Positions 1-5,063 of a stretch of 5,313 bases of DNA are shown here, one piece after another (the first letter of the stretch is position 1; every line of letters starts with the position of its first letter). The stretch comes from RYN-428 sp035551995. Lineage in GTDB: Bacteria > Planctomycetota > Phycisphaerae > Tepidisphaerales > Tepidisphaeraceae. The position numbers were made by a program, and so were the translations under genes. The notes under the pieces were generated by a model, which was not told where the DNA came from, made no database searches, and worked only from the letters and a program-made list of their open reading frames with translations. The DNA lies in the NCBI GenBank assembly GCA_035551995.1, contig DASZME010000056.1:1-5313 (forward strand), given 5' to 3'.

Positions 1-247
1 CGTCCGGTTCTATCAAAACGGCGCGATACTCTTGGGCGGTGATCAGGTTGGCCGAGTTGCTGTAGGTAAGGCCGTCATGGGCGCCAAACTCGACGCACCA
101 TTTATCTCTTACAGGCAGCAACCGAAGTGCCTGCTCGAGTATCCCGTCTTCCCCAAATTGGGAATAGACGTTTCGCGCGTACTGGTTCAGCCAGCCATTG
201 GGCCGACCATTAAGGGGAAGATTGTTTTGATTGTTTGGTGATGTCAC
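1..247 (-). CDS. FkbM-like SAM-dependent methyltransferase, N-terminal part (runs off window)
   Basis: The minus-strand frame running off base 1 reads NGWLNQYARNVYSQFGEDGI, then KWCVEFGAHDGLTYSNSANL and YRAVLIEPD. The QYARNVYSQFGEDG opening, the ExGAxDG glycine motif (SAM-binding motif I) and the SNSANLI/VLIEPD that follows are the start of FkbM-family methyltransferases, which O-methylate sugars and other small molecules and are common in polysaccharide clusters. Only about 82 codons are in the window, so the rest of the fold is not visible. The frame is open from about 322. Its only usual start codon is GTG at 247-245, with a weak GGAG about 12 nt upstream, and I use that start. The ATG coupled to the upstream glycosyltransferase (338) is in another phase and stops at 210, so the real gene may instead start there and carry a one-base frameshift near 212-217. 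Family is fairly sure; start and integrity are not. Confidence 0.72.
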   Translation of the reverse strand, partial: MTSPNNQNNLPLNGRPNGWLNQYARNVYSQFGEDGILEQALRLLPVRDKWCVEFGAHDGLTYSNSANLITAQEYRAVLIEPD

Positions 248-338
248 GCCAGTCGGCCACTCCGTTTTGCCGTTGATGCTCGATAATGGTGATGTTGGAT
301 TGTGTCGGTTTCTTTTGTTTCTTCAACTCTGGCTTCAT
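210..338 (-). CDS. Small ORF coupled to the glycosyltransferase; possible displaced N-terminus of the FkbM gene
   Basis: The ORF is 42 codons and begins MKPELKKQKKPTQ. It starts at an ATG whose last two bases belong to the TGA stop of the glycosyltransferase (ATGA, 338-335), the same arrangement seen between the two genes upstream. It ends in TAA at 212-210, beside a CCCC run (217-214). Removing one C would join it in frame to LNGRPNGWLNQYARN, the start of the recognisable FkbM domain. It is therefore either the true N-terminus of the FkbM gene, cut off by a one-base insertion or sequencing error, or a short spurious ORF. I recognise no domain in it: the product would be lysine- and glutamine-rich and hydrophilic, with no signal peptide. 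Confidence 0.35.
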   Translation of the reverse strand: MKPELKKQKKPTQSNITIIEHQRQNGVADWRDITKQSKQSSP

Positions 339-1906
339 GGGCGCCGGCACGGCTCATCAACGTATCTCGGCAGCGCAATAGGCGCCGGATTGGGGTGGTA
401 AAATAGCATAAAATGTTCGAGCTTGCCGTCATATGACACGACGCGCGATGAAACCAACTCATCTTTTCCATACTGATTCCCGAGCTGGCGTATCAACGAC
501 CCGTGCCGCGGTACGATCAGATCAATATAGTCCGCGGAATCTTCGTGCGGCCGAACACAAAGTTTTCGGAAAGAGACCAGTTGCTCAAAAATATAGGTAT
601 CGCGATCGTAATAGGGAACCACGCCGGCGGCGAAGGTTTCGAGGCGCGCTGGACGGTCGGCCGACAAGGCTCGGCGACGCCAGTCGTCGCGCATTTCATC
701 CGCCTGCGTTCGCAGGACGGCAAGCATCTTATCGTAGTCGCGCACGCTCTCGTGCGAATATTCGGCAACGAAGCTTGGGTTGATGCTGCGAATGTACATA
801 AATGTCGCGAGTGAGGCGTTCAGCAGGAGCATGCCGCACGCCGGCATGAAGGGCGATGGGAGGGGACGTTTTTTGGGGCCACTCGCGTCCGTTGCCGCCA
901 AGAGATCGAATCCGGCCAGCGCCGCGGTAGGAATGAAAGGGACCAGCAGTCGATAGGCGAACATCATATGAACAGTGCATGCCGTCAGCGCATAGCCGAA
1001 AAAGAGCGCGAGGCCGGCGTAGACGCCCCAGGCCCGGTTGAATGCGTTTGGTAGCGACCGTGTCTTATTTTCCCTCCATCTTACGACGATCAACGCGGCT
1101 AGGGGCGCCAGGCCGGACACTATCGAAAATTGTAACAAATATATTTCATCCTTGATGAGATGGCGAAGACCGAATTCAGGTCGTTTCACATAGAACGACG
1201 TCGGTAAAATATCGTGATAATAGATTTTGGAAAAGAGCAACCACGCCGCGGCGATTATCGCTCCGGGAAGAAGCGAGAGAATCGACCGCCGAGTCGATTT
1301 CCCTCGAACAAGAAGAGAACACCCGACCGGAATCGAATACGTGAGGGTGTCGAAGCGGGCGAGAAAGCCCAGGCCGATAAGGAGTCCTGCGAGCAAAATT
1401 CGGCCGGCGCCGAACGGCGCTGAATCTTTGGACCGGGCCGCGAGGGTGAGCATTGTCATGAGGAGCAGGACGAACGGCGTTTCAAGTCCGCCGACGGTCC
1501 AGAGCGCGATAAAAGGAGAAGGTACGATCATCGCCGCGCAAAGGACGACGGAAAAGGTATTGGCCCGCAACGCCCAGAGCGTGGCCGCCAGCGCCGCCGC
1601 GGTCGCCAGAAGAGAGGCGGGTTTCGACCACGACAGCGCGTTTCCCGAAAGTGCGGCCAGCGCCGCGCTCAGCAGCGCGTGCAGCGGCGAGGTCAATGCG
1701 CAGATGCGCTCGCCGAGGTTGTAGGTCAATTCTCCGTGGCGCGCCAGATTTTCCGCATAGCGCGCGACGATATAAGCGTCTTCGGCGGTGAACCGCCAAA
1801 ACGTGCCCAGAATTCCCGCGAGCAACAGCGCGCTGGCGAAGACCGTCAGCGGCGCCGAGCGTCTTTCCCGGCACATGCCGTTAATATCCGTGGCGACGTT
1901 TTTCAT
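335..1906 (-). CDS. GT-C-type membrane glycosyltransferase (AftB/PMT-like)
   Basis: The 523-residue polytopic protein has about nine or ten hydrophobic segments between residues 20 and 380, then a soluble C-terminal region (about 380-523). The first loop carries FTAEDAYIVARYAENL, with the acidic pair E42-D43 where GT-C enzymes place the catalytic/metal-binding acids. It is followed by TYNLGERICALTSP (61-74), GGLETP (139-144), FLARFD (181-186), LPTSFY (234-239) and FAYRLLVPF (316-324). This order matches the arabinofuranosyl/mannosyltransferase-like GT-C proteins that take a lipid-linked sugar donor and act on the outer face of the membrane. The acceptor cannot be read from the sequence. The start is the ATG overlapping the methylase stop (ATGA, 1906-1903) with no clear Shine-Dalgarno, so translation is probably coupled. 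A second possible start is Met11. The FkbM-like gene follows directly, which suggests a role in surface glycan synthesis. Confidence 0.82.
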   Translation of the reverse strand: MKNVATDINGMCRERRSAPLTVFASALLLAGILGTFWRFTAEDAYIVARYAENLARHGELTYNLGERICALTSPLHALLSAALAALSGNALSWSKPASLLATAAALAATLWALRANTFSVVLCAAMIVPSPFIALWTVGGLETPFVLLLMTMLTLAARSKDSAPFGAGRILLAGLLIGLGFLARFDTLTYSIPVGCSLLVRGKSTRRSILSLLPGAIIAAAWLLFSKIYYHDILPTSFYVKRPEFGLRHLIKDEIYLLQFSIVSGLAPLAALIVVRWRENKTRSLPNAFNRAWGVYAGLALFFGYALTACTVHMMFAYRLLVPFIPTAALAGFDLLAATDASGPKKRPLPSPFMPACGMLLLNASLATFMYIRSINPSFVAEYSHESVRDYDKMLAVLRTQADEMRDDWRRRALSADRPARLETFAAGVVPYYDRDTYIFEQLVSFRKLCVRPHEDSADYIDLIVPRHGSLIRQLGNQYGKDELVSSRVVSYDGKLEHFMLFYHPNPAPIALPRYVDEPCRRP

Positions 1907-2700
1907 TGGCTTGCGGGAGCGGATTTCGATCGCGACGCGGACGGTGTTTTGCCTGGTTCGACCAACGCTTTGCGGAGGATGAACAGGTAGTTGAACCCGC
2001 GCAAGTAAAAATTTCCCTCGTCGGCGGCTTTGCGATAGTTGCCCATCTCCAGCGTCTTGTTATGCCGTACGACCGAGACGATATCGACCGGCGTAAATTG
2101 TTTCCGCAGCCGCTCGAACAGCTCAAAACCGATCGGATAAAAGCCCTTGCCTTTCACGTAGGAATCGCTCACGTACAACGCCAGGTGACGATCGGGCTTC
2201 AGCACGCGGTGGATCTCGCAAAAGACCTGATCCATCGCGTCATAGTACGCCGTTCCGGCGGCATCGAGCTTGCCGATGTCGCGCGGGTCCGGTCCGTAAT
2301 CCAGATGCGTGGAATAAGGGGGATCGACGAAAACAAAATCCGCCTTTCCCGTCAATTCCGGCGGAAGCTTTCGGGCATCGACGCGGAAAATATCCTTGCG
2401 CGTCGGATGCACGTCGTACCCCAGCGCCCGGCGATCGAGGTCGCGCGCCACGTCCAGCGTGGTGCCGCTCCCGGCACATGGATCGATCACCAGGTCTTTT
2501 GGCTTGGTATATCGTTGCAGCAAGTTCCAGATAATATAGCTGGGCGTGGCGCCACGATAATTCGCGTCGCCCTGGATGCCCTCTCCGTAGTGTTGCGAAG
2601 GATAATCCCAAAGCGTGGTCACTTGCGGCCGCAACGGCGGCTTTTTGAACGTATGCCCCGCGGGGCGTCGCTTCTCCATGCGTTCCATCATACCGGGCAC
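1903..2700 (-). CDS. DNA N4-cytosine/N6-adenine methyltransferase
   Basis: The 265-residue protein has SAM-binding motif I DPCAGSGTT (73-81) and catalytic motif IV DPPY (126-129), followed by EIHRVLKP (162-169) and LALYVSDS (173-180). Residues 28-65 (TTLWDYPSQHYG, GATPSYIIWNLLQRY) resemble the segment that precedes motif I in this superfamily. Motif I comes before motif IV, the reverse of the usual beta-class order. The likely target-recognition part is therefore C-terminal (about 180-240, including VVRHNKTLEMGNYRKA). It methylates an exocyclic amino group in DNA; the recognition site is unknown. No endonuclease is adjacent in this window. The longest start is GTG at 2700. ATGs at 2691, 2688 and 2679 are possible, and the last has GGAA just upstream and may be the true one. 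A TTGACG -35-like hexamer lies at 2752-2747 on the minus strand, without a convincing -10. Confidence 0.88.
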   Translation of the reverse strand: MPGMMERMEKRRPAGHTFKKPPLRPQVTTLWDYPSQHYGEGIQGDANYRGATPSYIIWNLLQRYTKPKDLVIDPCAGSGTTLDVARDLDRRALGYDVHPTRKDIFRVDARKLPPELTGKADFVFVDPPYSTHLDYGPDPRDIGKLDAAGTAYYDAMDQVFCEIHRVLKPDRHLALYVSDSYVKGKGFYPIGFELFERLRKQFTPVDIVSVVRHNKTLEMGNYRKAADEGNFYLRGFNYLFILRKALVEPGKTPSASRSKSAPASQ

Positions 2701-2751
2701 GTTTGCTTTTGGTGATCCCGGGCGTCGCCGTAAAAAGTAAGCGCTTCGTCA

Positions 2752-2788
2752 ACGAAAACCGGCGCGACCTGTTTCCAGATCGCGCCGG
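2752..2788 (-). terminator. Intrinsic terminator of the calpain-like gene
   Basis: A perfect 9-bp GC-rich stem, CCGGCGCGA (2759-2767) with TCGCGCCGG (2780-2788), encloses a 12-nt loop that can pair further (CT with AG). On the minus strand it is followed by TTTTCGTT. It lies about 36 nt past the stop codon of the calpain-like gene, separating it from the methylase operon. The plus-strand side has no T-run, so it should act in one direction only. Confidence 0.72.
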
Positions 2789-2824
2789 CGGGAAGGGAAG
2801 GAGTCTATTTCGCCGCGTGTCGGA

Positions 2825-4171
2825 TCACACGTTCGCGGCAACCATTCCGGTAAAGGCCGCAAGCGCCTGGGCGGCGGTGACGGTCACATAACCGTTGCCC
2901 GTTCCGTCGGCGCCCACGCCCCACGGATTTCGGAGAGTCAGGCTCGTCACCGCGCCCGACGCGCTCGTGCCGACGCTGATCACCGTGTAGGCATGGTCTT
3001 CGATCAAACCGGAGCCGGCCGGAGCAGCGTCGGTCGCATATGTGACGCCTTGGCCGGCGGTCAAATCTTTCTGAATGAGCGTCAACAGGCTCGTCGCACT
3101 TGAAGCGGCGTAGGTCGACGTGACCTTCGCGGCGCCGAGTGCGGAGTAGGCTTCGTCCATCCAGCCGGCGTCGATCGCGTCATAGCTGGCGGCGTTCGTG
3201 CGGACATACGTCCAGGCCTTTTCCATCAGGCCGACCCATGTGCTGTTCTGGGCGCCGAGGCCGGCATACGCCAGCGAGCCGTCGGAGTAAACCGGCAGGC
3301 TTTCGTCTTCATGAACGTAAACGGACTTGCCGTTTTGATTGAGTTGCACGATCACCGTTCCATCGCCCAGATCGAGCACGCTCTGTTGAATTCGGGCCGG
3401 ATCAACCTTGGCGGTCGAAGACAACACGGCCAGGAAGTAGCAGTCGCCGACTTCGCCCTGAAAGACGTCATTGGCCGAGGGGCCGGCGGCGGCGAAAATC
3501 GGATCGTTCGAAAAACTGGTATAAGAGACGCCCGCGTCAACCGCCGGTTCGGCGATGTTCGTCGTGGCGACGACGGCTTTGGTTTTGGCGTTTTTCTTCG
3601 CATTCACGACCGGAGCGTTGACATACCCGCCGACGCGATGAACCGCCCCGCTGTTGGCGTCAGCGGCCGAGACGTTCTGAATTTTTTCGGCCGAGCTGTT
3701 ATCGGTCCAGAAGCTGTCGAGTCCCGCGCCGCCGACCAGAGTGTCGGAGGTCGAGCCGATGCTGACCAGCGTATCGTTACCGGCGCCGGCCTTGAGGACG
3801 TTCTTTCCCGTTCCGCCGTAGAGGGTATCGTTACCGCTGCCGGCGACGAGCGAGTCGTTCACGCCGCCGCCGAAGACGGTTGCGTTAATCGTGACGCTGG
3901 GGTCGATAATAACCGAGTTGTTGCCCGCTTGGCCGTTGATCCAGAGGCTGTTGAACGAGCCGGCGACCGTTTTGGTCCACGTTCCGTTGGCGACCGTAAG
4001 CCCGCTTGCGGTTTGCTTGACGGTGATCTGGTCATTGCCGGTCGTTCCGGTGATGCGGAGTTGGGTTCCGCCTTCGAAGGGCATCTGGCTGATTCCCAGA
4101 GCCGCCGACATGAGGGTCCGTGTTTCCAGGGTTTCGATGACGGCTTGATTGTTTTGTTTCACACGGCTCAT
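2825..4171 (-). CDS. Secreted calpain-type cysteine protease with RTX-like repeats and LEPR-XLL-like N-terminus
   Basis: The 448-residue protein starts with a short basic/polar stretch and VIETLETRTLMSA (11-23), a variant of the LEPR-XLL motif found at the N-terminus of planctomycete extracellular proteins. Residues about 40-155 contain glycine/aspartate RTX-like units (GSGNDTLYGGTGKNVLKAGAGNDTL, in pieces at 111-119, 119-128 and 129-135; GGAGLDSF 147-154), which in this family bind calcium and form beta-rolls outside the cell. A linker with AKKNAKTK follows. From about 230 a calpain (C2) protease core appears: FQGEVGDCYFLAVLSS with Gln238 and Cys244, LMEKAW (315-320), DHAYTVISV with His393, and LRNPWG with Asn415. 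The catalytic triad is complete, so the protein is probably active. The ATG at 4171 is preceded by AAGGAG at a spacing of 8 nt. It is a single-gene unit ending at an intrinsic terminator. I infer export and calcium-linked activity; the substrate is unknown. Confidence 0.9.
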   Translation of the reverse strand: MSRVKQNNQAVIETLETRTLMSAALGISQMPFEGGTQLRITGTTGNDQITVKQTASGLTVANGTWTKTVAGSFNSLWINGQAGNNSVIIDPSVTINATVFGGGVNDSLVAGSGNDTLYGGTGKNVLKAGAGNDTLVSIGSTSDTLVGGAGLDSFWTDNSSAEKIQNVSAADANSGAVHRVGGYVNAPVVNAKKNAKTKAVVATTNIAEPAVDAGVSYTSFSNDPIFAAAGPSANDVFQGEVGDCYFLAVLSSTAKVDPARIQQSVLDLGDGTVIVQLNQNGKSVYVHEDESLPVYSDGSLAYAGLGAQNSTWVGLMEKAWTYVRTNAASYDAIDAGWMDEAYSALGAAKVTSTYAASSATSLLTLIQKDLTAGQGVTYATDAAPAGSGLIEDHAYTVISVGTSASGAVTSLTLRNPWGVGADGTGNGYVTVTAAQALAAFTGMVAANV

Positions 4172-4179
4172 CTTCCCAG

Positions 4180-4185
4180 CTCCTT
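4180..4185 (-). promoter_or_regulatory. Ribosome binding site of the calpain-like gene
   Basis: On the minus strand, AAGGAG lies 8 nt upstream of the ATG at 4171. It fixes the start so that the LETRTLMSA motif falls at residues 15-23, as expected for an N-terminal export signal. I found no convincing promoter hexamers for this gene in 4186-4320. Confidence 0.8.
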
Positions 4186-4280
4186 CTTGTTCCCATTCCA
4201 GTGTTGCGGCTCGTTGCCGCCGACAAGAAGGATGTCGAATACAATTTCGGCGAATGCAAATTTCGGAAAAAAGTTCGCTC

Positions 4281-4308
4281 TCGACAGACGCCGGGTCTCG
4301 GATATAAT
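4281..4308 (+). promoter_or_regulatory. Sigma-70-type promoter of tRNA-Leu
   Basis: A perfect -10 box TATAAT (4303-4308) is preceded by TCGACA (4281-4286), five of six matches to TTGACA, with a 16-nt spacer. The tRNA begins 13 nt after the -10 box, so transcription would start only a few bases before the mature 5' end. The promoter is divergent from the calpain-like gene. Confidence 0.75.
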
Positions 4309-4321
4309 CCCCGACAGCGAC

Positions 4322-4403
4322 GCCCAGGTGGCGGAATTGGCAGACGCACTACTTTGAGGTGGTAGCGAGGCAACTCGTGCAGGTTCAACTCCTGTCCTGG
4401 GCA
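4322..4403 (+). tRNA. tRNA-Leu (anticodon GAG)
   Basis: A complete class II tRNA of 82 nt. The acceptor stem GCCCAGG/CCTGGGC is a perfect 7 bp with discriminator A at 4403. The D-arm has the leucine-type GGCGGAATTGGCAGACGC. The anticodon stem CTACT/GGTAG holds loop TTGAGGT, with anticodon GAG at 4356-4358 reading CUC/CUU. The long variable arm forms CGAG-GCAA-CTCG, and the T-loop is TTCAACT. The 3' CCA is not encoded (TAA follows), so it must be added enzymatically. Promoter and terminator flank it closely, so this is a single-tRNA transcription unit. Leucine tRNA genes are frequent targets of integrases, which fits the integrase-like ORF downstream. Confidence 0.97.
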
Positions 4404-4404
4404 T

Positions 4405-4431
4405 AAGACCCGTCGAAAGACGGGTCTTTTT
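4405..4431 (+). terminator. Intrinsic terminator of tRNA-Leu
   Basis: A perfect 10-bp stem, AAGACCCGTC/GACGGGTCTT, closes a GAAA tetraloop and runs into five T residues (4427-4431). It begins one base after the mature tRNA end. It should insulate the downstream integrase-like ORF and CRISPR region from tRNA transcription. Confidence 0.95.
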
Positions 4432-4477
4432 ATGCGCCTAACTCCTGATTCTGCCAGCGATAATGCTATTCCATCCA

Positions 4478-4514
4478 ACTAACCCCAAAGCCGACTAACC
4501 CCGAAACTAACCCC
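4478..4514 (+). repeat. Three ACTAACCCC direct repeats
   Basis: ACTAACCCC occurs at 4478-4486, 4494-4502 and 4506-4514, spaced 16 and 12 nt apart. The last two extend to ACTAACCCCGAA. A one-mismatch copy, ACTAACCCG, lies at 4565-4573, just before the integrase-like ORF. Short direct repeats between a tRNA and an integrase start resemble the arm-type sites bound by the N-terminal domain of tyrosine integrases. That role is inference. The remainder of 4432-4590 shows no gene and no convincing promoter. Confidence 0.6.
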
Positions 4515-4590
4515 GAATGAAAACCGGATGGCTTGATCCGGGGGCGGGAACGCGTTAGAAAGCGACTAACCCGTTGCGGGAATTAAACCC

Positions 4591-4857
4591 ATGTCGCGCA
4601 AGCTCGAACTATCATGGATCGCCTCTCTCAAGCAGTGGCGAAAACGTCGAATGGTCGATGGAAAGACCAAGACGTTTTACCTCGGCACGGGCACTGGCAA
4701 GGCTGATCTCGATTCGTATGAGCGCGCACTTGCAAAATGGAACGAAATCGAGCGCGGCATCAACGTCGCGAACGAGGAAAACCGTTATGCCGCATGGCAC
4801 GACCAAATCAGTAAGAGCCACCCGCATCTCTTCCTTCCGAAGACTCGGGTGAAGTGA
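4591..4857 (+). CDS. Integrase-like N-terminal fragment (small protein, 88 aa)
   Basis: The ORF begins MSRKLELSWIASLKQWRK and continues with DGKTKTFYLGTGTGKADLDSY, then ERALAKWNEIE. The pattern of a short beta-hairpin region (W-K-K, GKxKxFYLGTG) followed by a helix with AxAxWxEIE resembles the N-terminal arm-type DNA-binding part of tyrosine recombinases found in planctomycetes; this is recalled resemblance, not a search. At 88 residues it lacks the core-binding and catalytic domains (no R-H-R-Y residues), so it is a remnant or a stand-alone DNA-binding protein. After TGA at 4855-4857 only 20 nt separate it from the first CRISPR repeat. GGGA about 9 nt before the ATG is a weak ribosome binding site. 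Its position behind a tRNA and ACTAACCCC repeats supports an integration-related origin. Confidence 0.6.
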   Translation: MSRKLELSWIASLKQWRKRRMVDGKTKTFYLGTGTGKADLDSYERALAKWNEIERGINVANEENRYAAWHDQISKSHPHLFLPKTRVK

Positions 4858-4877
4858 AGTCGATGAGTCTGCAGGAT

Positions 4878-5038
4878 GTTTCAATCCACGCCCGCGTGAA
4901 CGGGCGACTCGTTAATCGATTCGATCATCACGACGTTGCGTGGTTTCAATCCACGCCCGCGTGAACGGGCGACATCAACGAGAGTGCCGACGTTCCAGCA
5001 CGGCGAGGTTTCAATCCACGCCCGCGTGAACGGGCGAC
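4878..5038 (-). CRISPR. CRISPR sub-array, minus orientation (3 repeats, 2 spacers), type I-C-like
   Basis: Three identical 31-nt repeats lie at 4878-4908, 4943-4973 and 5008-5038, separated by two different 34-nt spacers (4909-4942, 4974-5007). On the minus strand the repeat begins GTCGCCCGTTCACG and ends GCGTGGATTGAAAC. That is the type I-C pattern, with a 6-bp stem CGCCCG/CGGGCG, a TTCACG loop and the ATTGAAAC end that becomes the crRNA 5' handle. By that rule the leader should lie to the right of 5038, but an oppositely oriented repeat starts there instead. The left end (before 4878) is the leader-distal end and abuts the integrase-like ORF. No cas gene is in the window. Confidence 0.95.
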
Positions 5039-5063
5039 GCTTCACGCGGGCGTGGATTGAAAC
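5008..5063. repeat. 56-bp palindrome at the CRISPR orientation switch
   Basis: Positions 5008-5030 and 5041-5063 are perfect 23-nt reverse complements, formed by the facing ends of two CRISPR repeats, with a 10-nt centre CGGGCGACGC. The left repeat is complete through 5038. Two extra bases (GC, 5039-5040) follow, and the right repeat resumes at its ninth base. In DNA this can form a cruciform. A transcript crossing it would fold into a 23-bp hairpin that competes with the normal crRNA repeat hairpins. Confidence 0.95.

Noticed and set aside
1906..2715. 269-codon plus-strand ORF opposite the DNA methylase
   Set aside because: It lies exactly antisense to a gene with clear methylase motifs and shows no recognisable domain or ribosome binding site.
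2747..2752. TTGACG (minus strand) as a -35 box for the methylase operon
   Set aside because: No -10 hexamer is found at a suitable distance, and it overlaps the T-run of the calpain gene terminator. It is not listed as a promoter.
3311..4357. 348-codon plus-strand ORF opposite the calpain-like gene
   Set aside because: It is antisense to a gene with a full catalytic triad, runs through the tRNA promoter and into the tRNA-Leu gene, and shows no domain. It is a GC-rich shadow frame.
4438..4457. AACTCCTG downstream of the tRNA, repeating part of the tRNA T-arm, as a possible attachment-site duplicate
   Set aside because: Only 8 bases match before the similarity breaks down, and the sites are only about 50 nt apart. 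This is too weak to call an att repeat.
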